Shown here: in pieces, positions 8,588-17,120 of the stretch
Layout of the letters: every line of letters begins with the position of its first letter
Position numbering within the stretch: the stretch's first letter is position 1
Assembly (NCBI GenBank): GCA_017511925.1
Contig: JAFWHS010000014.1
Location: forward strand, 1-64,000
Source: Candidatus Saccharimonadota bacterium
Lineage (GTDB): Bacteria > Patescibacteriota > Saccharimonadia > Saccharimonadales > Saccharimonadaceae
Direction of reading: 5' to 3'
Length of the DNA stretch: 64,000 bases
The notes under the pieces: model-generated
What the model was told of the DNA's origin: nothing
The model's input: only the letters and a program-made list of their open reading frames with translations
Database searches by the model: none
Translations under genes and position numbers: made by a program

Positions 8588-9292
8588 CTACATTAGTTTG
8601 CTGGCTTCACGAAAACCATCATAAAAGTTTTCAGAAATTTTTGGATGACCAATCTTGTTTGCCGCTTTCACTATTTCGTTTAAATCGTCAGTAATCTTAA
8701 AGATTTTTGTATCTGGCTTGGCGATCAATTTCAGGTCCAACATCTTCATAATAATTCTATCAAAATTCTTCCAAAAGCCCTTCCCTACTAAGAATACCGG
8801 CATTTTCGGCATTTTATCTTCTTGCATCAAACACAAGATCTCAGATAGTTCGTCCATCGTACCAAAACCTCCTGGGAAAAATACAAATACTTTTGCCGCC
8901 ATCGCAAGCGCTACTTTACGCGCAAAGAAATATTCAAAAGTCAAGCAATCAGTAAGATAAGGATTTGGAAATTGTTCATGTTTTAGCGTGATATTTAACC
9001 CAATTGTACGCCCACCAATCTCATATGCGCCATGTGAGGCGGCTTCCATGATGCCAGGCCCACCACCCGTTACTACGGTGTGCCCATTTTTGGCAAGTAA
9101 TCCGCCTAATTCAAAAGCCATCTTGGAGTACTTATGGTCTTGTGGCAACCTAGCCGATCCAAATACTGTCACCCCCTGCGGGAACGACCGTACAATTTGT
9201 AGGCCCTGCCCCAAGTCCTTGGCATAAGCATTGGCCCGTTCGAGATCTGCAATAGATAATTTTTTCAATAATTCCTGTTCAGTTTTTAACAT
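8588..9292 (-). CDS. LOG family protein (nucleotide 5'-monophosphate phosphoribohydrolase-like)
   Basis: This 234-aa protein has the two LOG signatures, GGGPGIMEAA and PGGFGTMDE, in a Rossmann-like fold, together with VTVFGSARLP near residue 43. Characterised members hydrolyse nucleoside 5'-monophosphates to base plus ribose 5-phosphate (LOG, PpnN). As last gene of the gap-rpiB-rpe-pfkB operon it could feed ribose 5-phosphate into the pentose phosphate enzymes next to it. The substrate cannot be read from the sequence; older annotations call such genes lysine decarboxylase, which the motifs do not support. Confidence 0.85.
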   Translation of the reverse strand: MLKTEQELLKKLSIADLERANAYAKDLGQGLQIVRSFPQGVTVFGSARLPQDHKYSKMAFELGGLLAKNGHTVVTGGGPGIMEAASHGAYEIGGRTIGLNITLKHEQFPNPYLTDCLTFEYFFARKVALAMAAKVFVFFPGGFGTMDELSEILCLMQEDKMPKMPVFLVGKGFWKNFDRIIMKMLDLKLIAKPDTKIFKITDDLNEIVKAANKIGHPKISENFYDGFREASKLM

Positions 9293-9301
9293 TCTATTTC
9301 C

Positions 9302-10264
9302 TTATATTTTTTGAATTGGCATTGGGTGCAAGATTGTGGTATCAAATAGAGCTCCCGTATTTGCTCCGACTTTACTTACTACCGATGTAGAATTCGCGGA
9401 AGCAAATATCAATGAATCTTTAAAACTGTATCCGTTAGCTAGTCGAGCCAGGAACCCGGCACCAAACGCATCGCCTGCGCCGGTGGCGTCCTTTACCTTA
9501 GTGTCTTCATAAATACCAAACCTGTAGATTTCTTTACGATCACTAGCAATCCCGCCCATCGGGCCGTCAGTAATAATTACGGTCTGCACATACCCATTTA
9601 AGTGGTACAAAAGCTCCAGAAGTACCTTGCCGAGTACTATTTTAGCCGCCTCTGACTTATTTACTAGCAAAACATCAACAAAAGATAATAATCTGATTAG
9701 TTTCTTATCCTGCTCTAATTCTTTTACACCTGGATTAAACATGATCTTAGTGTTTAGGGTTTTAGCTTTTTTGAAAAATTTTGCTAAAGTCTCCATGTCT
9801 CCACGCAATGTGGTTACGTATATCCAGTCTGGCTGAATCAAATCCAAATCCTCTTCACGGAAATTGTCAAACTTTTCACTTGCTCCACGATAAGTCAAGA
9901 TCGTGCGTTCTCCACCTTTTGAATCCAAAAGTATCACGGATGTGCCAGTGGTTTTGCGTTCCAAAAAATTCACATAGCTATTATCTACACCTTCACGATC
10001 TAAGACCCGCATTATGGCTTCACCTGCCGAATCACGCGCGATATTCCCTAAAAACACTACCTCGTGCCCACTTCTAGCGAAAGTAATTGCAGAATTTATC
10101 CCACCGCCACCTATACCGTAGTGCAATTTGTCTATATCTACTTTTGACCCGACTAGTACTTTGCCAAAAATTGCTTCTTCTCCAATTTTTGTCGGAGACA
10201 AATCATCATGATCTATTAAATATACATCTTGCAATGCCGAGCCCAAAGCCACCATTCTCGCCAT
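9302..10264 (-). CDS. PfkB-family sugar or nucleoside kinase
   Basis: This 320-aa ribokinase-family protein shows the N-terminal GGGGINSAITFARSG pattern and the C-terminal catalytic signature DATGAGDAFGAGFLARL with the general-base Asp. It phosphorylates a hydroxymethyl group of a sugar or nucleoside using ATP; the substrate is not evident. Ribose or adenosine would fit its setting between rpe and the LOG gene. Its start abuts the rpe stop (10264 shared). Confidence 0.88.
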   Translation of the reverse strand: MARMVALGSALQDVYLIDHDDLSPTKIGEEAIFGKVLVGSKVDIDKLHYGIGGGGINSAITFARSGHEVVFLGNIARDSAGEAIMRVLDREGVDNSYVNFLERKTTGTSVILLDSKGGERTILTYRGASEKFDNFREEDLDLIQPDWIYVTTLRGDMETLAKFFKKAKTLNTKIMFNPGVKELEQDKKLIRLLSFVDVLLVNKSEAAKIVLGKVLLELLYHLNGYVQTVIITDGPMGGIASDRKEIYRFGIYEDTKVKDATGAGDAFGAGFLARLANGYSFKDSLIFASANSTSVVSKVGANTGALFDTTILHPMPIQKI

Positions 10265-10920
10265 TATAGTACCACTCCATTCTTATCAATTTCTGCCACT
10301 AGTTCGTCAAACATATGTGCAGGATCCTCTGCCTGACTAATTGCCGAGCCTACATTTATCACGTCCAAATCTGCGTGCGCCAAAGCACGTACATTCTTTA
10401 AGTTTACTCCGCCATCCCATCCAATTTCTAGCTCTGGTTTCATATTGCGGATTAGTGCAATCTTTTCCATCTGCATCATATCAGCCGCTCCGCCTTGCTC
10501 GCCAAGCTGGCCAGCAAAGATCAATACATGATCTACTGCATCAATATAATTTTTTACATTTCCAGGATAGGTAGAAGGTAAAAGTGCCACACCGGTGCGT
10601 ATACCCTTTTCTTTTAACGTATCAAAAATCGGCAACAAATCCTCATCTGCTTCGGCGTGAAGTATGCAAAGTGAAGGCATAAGTTTTAAAATAGTATCCA
10701 AATTATCGGACGGCTTTCTTACCATTAGATGTAGATCCGTTACCCAGCCCTTTGGCCACCACACATTAGTAATGTCTATAGTTTCATTCTTTGCAAATAC
10801 GCCGTCTGTTATATCTATCTGTACGCGCCTCGTAAAAATATTAATTCTTTCTATTTGTGCGCGATATTCTACTTTGTTGTTCGTCAAAATTGTTGGTACT
10901 ATGGATACGGTTCTAAGCAT
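10264..10920 (-). CDS. rpe: Ribulose-phosphate 3-epimerase family protein
   Basis: This 218-aa TIM-barrel protein interconverts ribulose 5-phosphate and xylulose 5-phosphate. The visible motifs are VQIDITDGVF (metal-binding Asp and His region), DLHLMVRKP, EIGWDGGVNLKNV and VINVGSAIS (phosphate loop). It is somewhat divergent: the usual first-strand motif LSADF is IVPTILTN here. It overlaps rpiB by 8 bp, so translation is probably coupled. Confidence 0.85.
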   Translation of the reverse strand: MLRTVSIVPTILTNNKVEYRAQIERINIFTRRVQIDITDGVFAKNETIDITNVWWPKGWVTDLHLMVRKPSDNLDTILKLMPSLCILHAEADEDLLPIFDTLKEKGIRTGVALLPSTYPGNVKNYIDAVDHVLIFAGQLGEQGGAADMMQMEKIALIRNMKPELEIGWDGGVNLKNVRALAHADLDVINVGSAISQAEDPAHMFDELVAEIDKNGVVL

Positions 10921-11362
10921 AATCTTCCCTTTCGTCCAAGCGATTCATGCGTCTTACGCGACGTTCCAATGGTTCAAATTCTGTTTTTAAAAACAAGTCT
11001 ACTATTCTTACTGCTTCCTCGTCATTCACTCGGTCCGAAGACAAACATAGCACATTTGCGTCGTCATGTTTTTTGGCTGAGATTACAGAATCTGCAGAAT
11101 CGCAAAGTGTTGCGCGTATACCTTTGAAACGGTTGGCCTGGATCGTCATACCGTGACCAGATCCGCAAATCAATATTCCTAGAGCCCCGCGGTTTTCCCG
11201 GACGGCTTTAGCAACGGCCACAGCCGGATCATTAAAATCGTCGCCCTCGCGGTATTCATATACTCCAACATCAGTTACGTTATCATTGCTAGCAGCCAAA
11301 AACTGAAGAATCTTTTCTTTTTTTTCTAAGCCTTTGTAGTCTGCCCCAATGAAGATTTCCAT
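10913..11362 (-). CDS. rpiB: Ribose-5-phosphate isomerase B (RpiB/LacAB family)
   Basis: This 149-aa enzyme interconverts ribose 5-phosphate and ribulose 5-phosphate. It has IGADYKGLEKKEKI (usually GADHAG; His is Tyr here), ILICGSGHGMTIQANRFKGI with the catalytic-base Cys, and the KKHDDANVLCL segment with the ring-opening His. Its stop overlaps rpe, and its start overlaps the gap stop by one base. It forms the non-oxidative pentose phosphate pair with rpe. Confidence 0.9.
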   Translation of the reverse strand: MEIFIGADYKGLEKKEKILQFLAASNDNVTDVGVYEYREGDDFNDPAVAVAKAVRENRGALGILICGSGHGMTIQANRFKGIRATLCDSADSVISAKKHDDANVLCLSSDRVNDEEAVRIVDLFLKTEFEPLERRVRRMNRLDEREDYA

Positions 11363-12363
11363 TAATTCTCCTTTCCATAATCCACAGCTAGTTCTACCAA
11401 ACGATTAGAATATCCCCATTCGTTGTCGTACCAAGCTACCACCTTGATCATATCGCCGCCTACGACATCGATCAAAGGCAAATCTACGATACACGATCTT
11501 GGATCGCCGATAAAATCAGACGACACCAATTCTTCGTTCGTCACGCCGATTATCCCCTTATAACGTGGCTCTGCGGCCTTCTTTGTAAATAGCTCTACGA
11601 GCTCTTCCTTGGTGGTATCGCGTTTAATTATGGCGGTAATATCAGAAAGTGAAACTACAGGAGTTGGTACGCGTACTGACAAACCATTGAATTTACCCTG
11701 CAACGTTGGGATTGCGAGTGCCGCGGCTTTTGATGCGCCAGTCGTAGTAGGCACAATATTTTCTGCTGCCGAACGTGCTTCGCGGAGATCTTTAGCTGGA
11801 GCATCTAGGATTCTTTGAGATCCGGTATATGAATGTACCGTCGTCATCATTGCTTTATCGATACCAAACTCATCTTCAAGCACTTTCATAATTGGCGCAA
11901 TGCAGTTGGTGGTACAAGAAGCATTAGAAACAATTTCGTCACCAGAGTCGATCAATTCTTCATTTACGCCAAGCACGATGGTTTTAGCTCCTTCGCCTTT
12001 TGCTGGCGCTGAAATAATTACGCGTTTTGCTCCAGCTGTGATGTGTGCCTTGGCATCTTCTGGCTTAGTGAAGAACCCAGTAGATTCAATTACTACATCT
12101 ACACCCAAATCTTTCCAGGGCAAATTTGCTGGATCTTTTTCTGCAAAAATTGGAATCTCTTTTGAATCTACGATTATAGAATTTTCACCCGCAGCAACCG
12201 ATTTATTGTAAGTACCGTACGAAGAATCGTGTTTTAAAAGATGCGCCAAAGTCTTAGCGTCTGTAATATCGTTTATCGCCACTACCTCAACGTCTCCGCG
12301 CTCCATCAAAATCTTAAATGCGTTTCGGCCGATTCTGCCAAATCCGTTAATTGCAACTTTCAT
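11362..12363 (-). CDS. gap: Glyceraldehyde-3-phosphate dehydrogenase, type I
   Basis: This 333-aa enzyme oxidises glyceraldehyde 3-phosphate to 1,3-bisphosphoglycerate. It has NGFGRIGRNAF for NAD binding and the Asp of INDITD that favours NAD over NADP. The catalytic Cys150 lies in SNASCTTNC, followed by TVHSYTGSQ and WYDNEWGYSNR. The start has SD AGGAGG 4 nt upstream. It heads a five-gene operon (gap-rpiB-rpe-pfkB-LOG). Its promoter carries the ACATAAG motif two bases after the -10. Confidence 0.97.
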   Translation of the reverse strand: MKVAINGFGRIGRNAFKILMERGDVEVVAINDITDAKTLAHLLKHDSSYGTYNKSVAAGENSIIVDSKEIPIFAEKDPANLPWKDLGVDVVIESTGFFTKPEDAKAHITAGAKRVIISAPAKGEGAKTIVLGVNEELIDSGDEIVSNASCTTNCIAPIMKVLEDEFGIDKAMMTTVHSYTGSQRILDAPAKDLREARSAAENIVPTTTGASKAAALAIPTLQGKFNGLSVRVPTPVVSLSDITAIIKRDTTKEELVELFTKKAAEPRYKGIIGVTNEELVSSDFIGDPRSCIVDLPLIDVVGGDMIKVVAWYDNEWGYSNRLVELAVDYGKEN

Positions 12364-12375
12364 TTTACCTCCTAA

Positions 12376-12394
12376 TATACTTATGTTAATTATA
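12376..12394 (-). promoter_or_regulatory. gap operon -10 box and ACATAAG initial motif
   Basis: TATAAT (12389-12394, minus) is followed after two bases by ACATAAGTATA, then SD AGGAGG and the ATG. The same spacing and motif occur at the 5206 gene and at 42352-42371, and a variant upstream of pyrG. The -35 region lies within the preceding terminator. Confidence 0.55.
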
Positions 12395-12396
12395 TA

Positions 12397-12428
12397 TCAA
12401 AAAATCTCTTCTTGGAAGAGATTTTTTG
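12397..12428 (-). terminator. Terminator of the rpsL-rpsG operon
   Basis: The stem AAAAAATCTCTT/AAGAGATTTTTT with a short loop has T-runs on both strands. It separates rpsG from gap on the minus strand. Confidence 0.88.
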
Positions 12429-12439
12429 CTGCAATTATA

Positions 12440-12916
12440 TTATCTTGCAAAATGTGCGAATGCACGGTTCGCTTCAGCCATACGGTGGCAGTCTTCCTTC
12501 TTCTTGAAGGCTGCGCCGGTCTCATTGTAGGCATCTACGATTTCTGCTTCAAGACGCTTCGCATAAGGCATGCCACTGCGAGCGCGAGCTGCTTGTACCA
12601 TCCAGGTAAATGCAAAATGCATCTGCCTATGACCAGAAATTGGGAAAGGAATTTGATAGTTAGCACCACCTACACGGCGAGACTTTACTTCAAAATCCGG
12701 TGATACATTAGAAATGGCTTTCTCGAGTACTTCTACTGGATTCTCAGAATTCAATTTCTTAGCGGCGCCCTCAATTGCAGAATACACTGCGCGTTCGGCA
12801 ACTTGTTTTTTGCCGTCGAGCATCGACTTATTGATCAATCTTTGTACATAGATAGATTGATATTTGCGATCAGGATTAACTTTACGCTCTAAAGATTTAG
12901 TAGTTTTACGTGGCAT
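12440..12916 (-). CDS. rpsG: Small ribosomal subunit protein uS7
   Basis: This 158-aa protein nucleates the 30S head by binding the 3' domain of 16S rRNA. It has MPRKTTKSLERKVNPDRKYQ, KPxx-type helices, RRVGGANYQIPFP and the C-terminal RANRAFAHFAR. It lies 3 bp after rpsL, in the usual str operon order, but fusA and tuf do not follow; a terminator does. Confidence 0.96.
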   Translation of the reverse strand: MPRKTTKSLERKVNPDRKYQSIYVQRLINKSMLDGKKQVAERAVYSAIEGAAKKLNSENPVEVLEKAISNVSPDFEVKSRRVGGANYQIPFPISGHRQMHFAFTWMVQAARARSGMPYAKRLEAEIVDAYNETGAAFKKKEDCHRMAEANRAFAHFAR

Positions 12917-12919
12917 AAA

Positions 12920-13333
12920 TTACTTGCCCTCCTTCTTCGCGCCATATTTGGAACGACCTTGTTTGCGGCCCTGTACACCTTGGAGGTCCAAAGTGCCGCG
13001 TACGATATGATAACGCACACCAGGAAGATCTGGCACACGACCACCGCGCACTAGCACCACTGCGTGCTCCTGCAAGTTGTGACCTTCACCACCGATATAT
13101 GCCCAAACCTCTTGACCATTAGTTAGGCGCACACGGGCGACCTTACGCATAGCCGAGTTTGGCTTTTTTGGCGTCTTGGTTGTTACTTTAATACATACAC
13201 CACGCTTTAGAGGCGCAGCTTTTTCGTAGCGCTTAGTCTTCAAAGTATTCACAATGGAGCCAAGTGCTGGAGATTTCGACTTCTTCGCTAGCTTCTTGCG
13301 AGGCTTACGAATCAACTGATTAATAGTTGGCAT
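12920..13333 (-). CDS. rpsL: Small ribosomal subunit protein uS12
   Basis: This 137-aa decoding-centre protein begins [13 protein letters not shown] and contains [18 protein letters not shown] and the [10 protein letters not shown] loop. The lysine of TPKKPNS is the usual streptomycin position. It is first gene of a two-gene operon with a real 5' leader of ~70 nt containing a hairpin. Confidence 0.97.
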   Translation of the reverse strand: MPTINQLIRKPRKKLAKKSKSPALGSIVNTLKTKRYEKAAPLKRGVCIKVTTKTPKKPNSAMRKVARVRLTNGQEVWAYIGGEGHNLQEHAVVLVRGGRVPDLPGVRYHIVRGTLDLQGVQGRKQGRSKYGAKKEGK

Positions 13334-13365
13334 TAAAATTCCCTTATTATAGTTATTATTTGCCC

Positions 13366-13392
13366 CGTTTACAGTTACAGCAATAGTAAACG
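13366..13392 (-). promoter_or_regulatory. Hairpin in the rpsL leader
   Basis: CGTTTAC (13366-13372) pairs with GTAAACG (13386-13392) in the untranslated leader between the promoter and the rpsL start. It could be a site for autogenous control by S7 or S12, but no sequence match to a known leader is apparent. Confidence 0.4.
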
Positions 13393-13411
13393 AGATGAAA
13401 CTCTTCCCTCT

Positions 13412-13440
13412 ATTATACCACTATTTATTAACTTTTACAA
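13412..13440 (-). promoter_or_regulatory. Promoter of rpsL-rpsG
   Basis: The -35 TTGTAA (13435-13440) lies inside the last codons of tig. The -10 TATAAT (13412-13417) is 17 bp downstream. The start site would be near 13405, giving a ~70-nt leader. Confidence 0.7.
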
Positions 13441-14698
13441 GATAATCCAAGGTTTTCTCAATAATCATACGATTCTTGATATCCATCTTGACGTTCGGGT
13501 CTTTTAGATTTTTCAAAGCTTCTGGTGATTTTTTGTAAACATCTTTGAGTTCAGCGATCTTGGCATTCACTACATCGTCAGACACAGTAATCTTTTCGGC
13601 AATTGCCAAATTTTGCAAGGCCAAAGATCCTTTTACGCGCTGTTCGGCTACCTTGCGAGCTTGTTTCTCCCAATTTTCCATCGTCTCGCCAGCTCGCTTT
13701 AGATAATCCTCAAAGCTCATGCCAGCGCCAGCGGCGTTGCGATTGACGTCTTCGCGAATAATCTTCATTTGATCATCAATTAAGATCTCCGGTGCTGGTA
13801 TGGTGGATTTCTTTACCAAAGCTTCCACTAAGTCATTTTTGTACTTTTCAAGAAGCTGATGTTCGTTTTGGGCAGACAAATTTTTCTTAATATCTTCTTT
13901 TAACGCCTTCAAATCATCAAATGGGCCACATTTTTTAGCTAGCTCATCATTGATTTCTGGCTTAGTTACTTCATTGACTTGTTTTAGTAGTACTTCAAAT
14001 ACTGTCTTTGCGCCAGCTAGATCCTTTACGCCATAATCTTTCGGGAAAGTCAATTCAAGATCAAACTTATCGCCAGGTTCATGCCCTACGATACCATCTT
14101 CAAATCCTGGGATAAAACTTTGCGAGCCAAGCACCAAATGGTAATCCTTAGCTGAACCCCCTTCAAAAGCCTTACCGTCTTTTTTACCGACAAAATCAAT
14201 GATTACTTCATCGGTCAATTTTGCTGCCCTTTTTGCAACTTTTTTCTCTGCAAAAGAGCTAGCGATATTATTAAGCACACCTTCAATATCTTTTTCGGAT
14301 ACTTTTACCTCTTCTTTTTTGACGCCTAATTTTTTATAGTCGCCCAATTTTACTTCTGGAATAATATCGGCTGTGGCGGTATATTCGGCAGTTTCACCTG
14401 GTACATATTTTGTTACATTTACACTTGGCAACACCAATGGCGATTTCTTTTGTTCTATAAATGCATTAATCACTGTGGTGCGTACTGCGATATCTATTGC
14501 TTCAGCATTTAGATCATTTTCTGGGATAAACTTTTTTGCAACATCTGCTGGTACTTTGCCCTTACGGAACCCTTCCACACGGATTTCTTTTGATAATTTC
14601 TCAAGCGCCTTTTCTGTAGCGTTCTTTAGATCTTTTGCATCTAGTGTAACGGTAATCTCGACACGAGAATCCGAAAGCTTTTTAAGCTTAGTCTTCAT
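13421..14698 (-). CDS. tig: Trigger factor (peptidyl-prolyl isomerase chaperone)
   Basis: This 425-aa ribosome-associated chaperone has an N-terminal ribosome-binding domain with the signature VEGFRKGKVPADVAKKF (about 38-54). A central FKBP-type domain (about 150-240, KLTDEVIIDFVGKKDGKAFEGG) and a helical C-terminal chaperone domain follow. Length and order are normal. It is last in the minus-strand run that begins with the FAD oxidase. Confidence 0.95.
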   Translation of the reverse strand: MKTKLKKLSDSRVEITVTLDAKDLKNATEKALEKLSKEIRVEGFRKGKVPADVAKKFIPENDLNAEAIDIAVRTTVINAFIEQKKSPLVLPSVNVTKYVPGETAEYTATADIIPEVKLGDYKKLGVKKEEVKVSEKDIEGVLNNIASSFAEKKVAKRAAKLTDEVIIDFVGKKDGKAFEGGSAKDYHLVLGSQSFIPGFEDGIVGHEPGDKFDLELTFPKDYGVKDLAGAKTVFEVLLKQVNEVTKPEINDELAKKCGPFDDLKALKEDIKKNLSAQNEHQLLEKYKNDLVEALVKKSTIPAPEILIDDQMKIIREDVNRNAAGAGMSFEDYLKRAGETMENWEKQARKVAEQRVKGSLALQNLAIAEKITVSDDVVNAKIAELKDVYKKSPEALKNLKDPNVKMDIKNRMIIEKTLDYLVKVNK

Positions 14699-14722
14699 AA
14701 ATAACTCCTATAGTTTTGACTA

Positions 14723-16309
14723 TTATATCACAATTTTCGCTGAGCTTGTAGTGCGGAAGTGTCTCAGTATATATCTAAGGTCTACGTCTAATTTTACGCC
14801 AGGGTTCAAAATATCATAACGATCAAAAATGCCTTTAATTTCCAAGTACATTTGTTCTTCACCTTTGCCGAGTTCACCATCTAGGGCCGCAGCTTTCAAA
14901 CGCCCTTCTGGTGCACCACCAGTCAATGCGCCACCTTGTCTGTTTACGATAAATGCTCCGGTTCTTAGGAAAGTAATAATTTTTTTATTAAAATCTTCAT
15001 CTTCAGGATTAAATTTTGGCCTTAAACTATATGTCGAAGAAGAATATGACCCATATAGATCGAGTTCTAAGTTCATTTTTTGCTCAACAACCTTCATATC
15101 TTCAATGAAATTCGCTAAATTTCTTGCCGGCAAATAAAAGTTCGTCAATACTGGTACACGCTCGCCATCCTTAGTTTGATTCAAAAAACTCTCTAGCACG
15201 TTTTTGAATTCGTTTAACGTGATTTCATTTTTACGCGACTCAACTATAAGCTGGGTAGATTTCGGTAAAGCACTTCTTAGCCCCTCTATCTTTTTGAGCG
15301 CAGAATTTGCTTTGTCGTCAAAACATGCATACACCACAAAGCCATTTTCTAGTTTGCTAGTTACGGCGCTAAGCCTCTTACCGGCTTCTTTGGCGGATGT
15401 GACAATGTTTAAATCATATATGTTTAGTTCGCGGGGCTTCCAGTCGTTTACAAGATCAAGAAATTTTTGTGCCATCGTAATATCTTCAAAAGTCGCTACT
15501 ACCCGTTTAGTTTGCGATTTTATTGGTACAGCTCTCAAAATTACTTCGCTAATTATGCCAAGTGTGCCCTCTGCTCCAAAAAACAGTGGCATCAAATCGA
15601 TACTTTTATTACGCACGGCCTGCGCAATGGTCGGGTAGCCAGCCGAGCCTACTCCATTTTTGCGAATATTTTCAATTAAATCTTTATTCGCTTCGGCAAC
15701 TTTGGCGACTTTGCTATAAATTCCACCTTCCATTGTTTTTTCGTGCATTTTTCTTGTTAGGCTAGACTTGCTAATTCTGCTAGTTTGCAAAACATCACCA
15801 TTTTGTAATACTACTTCTATTTTTTCTACATAATTCATTATGCCACCATACTTGCCGGCATAACTATCTGTAGGGCAATTAGATATCAATCCGCCAATAG
15901 TCTCATTTTGGTGTCCACCAATTGGCACGGTCAGACCGTGCATTGAAAGCGCAGTGTTCAACTCTTTCAGAGTTATGCCGGCTTGTACGCGCACCAAACG
16001 CTCACGGCGGTCAGACTCCAGTAGCTTATTCAATTTTTCCATGGAAATAACTAGTCCACTACCAAGATCAGCACCCATTTCATCTGATCCGGCTCCACGC
16101 ACCGTTATTGGTACCTTCATGTCTTTAGTGGCCAATTGGTAACAAAATCGCATCAATCTACGAATATCTTCTGTCGACTCTGGCAAAGCAACGTATTTTG
16201 GCTTAATTTTTAATACTGACCTATCAGTAGAATAGGCTTCCAAGATATCCGGGGTATCAAAAACATTTCCAACAATCAACTGATTCAAATACCTCGTAAT
16301 TTTTCCCAT
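14723..16309 (-). CDS. FAD-linked oxidase (GlcD/D-lactate dehydrogenase type)
   Basis: This 528-aa protein has a PCMH-type FAD-binding domain: VPITVRGAGSDEMGADLGSGLVI, VRVQAGITLKELN, PIGGHQNETIGGLISN, and a long C-terminal substrate domain ending near NPGVKLD. Relatives oxidise D-2-hydroxy acids such as lactate or glycolate. No membrane segment or Fe-S partner (GlcF) is nearby, so the electron acceptor is unclear. Substrate is not determined. It lies 24 bp upstream of tig. Confidence 0.8.
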   Translation of the reverse strand: MGKITRYLNQLIVGNVFDTPDILEAYSTDRSVLKIKPKYVALPESTEDIRRLMRFCYQLATKDMKVPITVRGAGSDEMGADLGSGLVISMEKLNKLLESDRRERLVRVQAGITLKELNTALSMHGLTVPIGGHQNETIGGLISNCPTDSYAGKYGGIMNYVEKIEVVLQNGDVLQTSRISKSSLTRKMHEKTMEGGIYSKVAKVAEANKDLIENIRKNGVGSAGYPTIAQAVRNKSIDLMPLFFGAEGTLGIISEVILRAVPIKSQTKRVVATFEDITMAQKFLDLVNDWKPRELNIYDLNIVTSAKEAGKRLSAVTSKLENGFVVYACFDDKANSALKKIEGLRSALPKSTQLIVESRKNEITLNEFKNVLESFLNQTKDGERVPVLTNFYLPARNLANFIEDMKVVEQKMNLELDLYGSYSSSTYSLRPKFNPEDEDFNKKIITFLRTGAFIVNRQGGALTGGAPEGRLKAAALDGELGKGEEQMYLEIKGIFDRYDILNPGVKLDVDLRYILRHFRTTSSAKIVI

Positions 16310-16365
16310 CCCTTATCCTTCTTATGATTATAACACACGTCTTTCAAAAAGCATATATAATTCAT

Positions 16366-16394
16366 TTTAAAAATTGCCCCCTATAAAAGGGGGC
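16366..16394 (-). terminator. Terminator after the SPFH-like gene
   Basis: On minus, GCCCCC and GGGGGC form a 6-bp GC stem around a TTTTATA loop, followed by AATTTTT. It ends the 16416-16952 transcript. Confidence 0.85.
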
Positions 16395-16415
16395 GCGTGA
16401 GTTTTAAAATCTTTT

Positions 16416-16952
16416 TTATCGCGATACGATTTTAATTTTGTGCATATAAAGTTCAATTTTCATTCCCGTCTCTCTTGAATGTTCTGCGATACGATTTTCC
16501 ATCCTTTTTCTAACATCATTTATCCCCCTTCCTAAGCCTGCTGCATCTAGCGGCGTAATAACTGACCCCAATATATCATACACTAAATCTACCATTATCT
16601 CGCAGACATCGTCTGGGTAAAGATTGGCAAAGTTCCTCGCCGCTACTGGTATCAATTCCGGTATTGGTGAATAAGTGATGGACCAGGTGATAGTCGCAGT
16701 CGCGCCATCTACTAATTCAAATTCGTCAGAGATAAAATCCGAAGATCTTAGTCCAATATCCAAAATGGATATTCTTTGTATTATTGGTATTACTAAAACA
16801 CTTCGCCCGATTACTACTCGCGGTACTCCGTTGCGGTCGGTTGCTCCTAGTCCGGTTATGATAAAGGCTTCATCACTGAGTGGCGTATGTATGCTTAGTA
16901 TTAGAGCAAATACCAATGCAAACAGGCAGCATAGTATATATACGGCTATCAT
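16416..16952 (-). CDS. Short SPFH/band 7-like membrane protein
   Basis: This 178-aa protein has one N-terminal membrane helix (1-~22). It is followed by a compact SPFH-like domain (EAFIITGLGA, GVPRVVIGRSVLVIPIIQRISILDIG, VDGATATITWSITYS), as in flotillins and stomatin-like proteins. The long coiled-coil flotillin tail is missing, so it is much shorter than flotillin (~450 aa). Such proteins scaffold membrane microdomains. It appears to be a single-gene transcript with its own terminator. Confidence 0.65.
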   Translation of the reverse strand: MIAVYILCCLFALVFALILSIHTPLSDEAFIITGLGATDRNGVPRVVIGRSVLVIPIIQRISILDIGLRSSDFISDEFELVDGATATITWSITYSPIPELIPVAARNFANLYPDDVCEIMVDLVYDILGSVITPLDAAGLGRGINDVRKRMENRIAEHSRETGMKIELYMHKIKIVSR

Positions 16953-17108
16953 AATACCCCTCCTTTATCTATAAAAGCTAAAGTCTTAGGGAGAAACTTT
17001 GTAAAAAACTCACAAAATACAAATGTACACCCCCTATGTCATTTATTTTTATCATATAACTTAGGTTTTGTCACCAATGTTAATTTTATCCTTTGGTTCA
17101 TTTTTTGC

Positions 17109-17114
17109 TATAAT
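17109..17114 (+). promoter_or_regulatory. Extended -10 box of the ABC exporter operon
   Basis: TGCTATAAT ends 6 nt before the ATG at 17121, so transcription probably starts on or beside the A of the start codon (leaderless). No convincing -35 is seen. The rest of 16953-17108 holds no gene that I can see. Confidence 0.65.
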
Positions 17115-17120
17115 CATAAT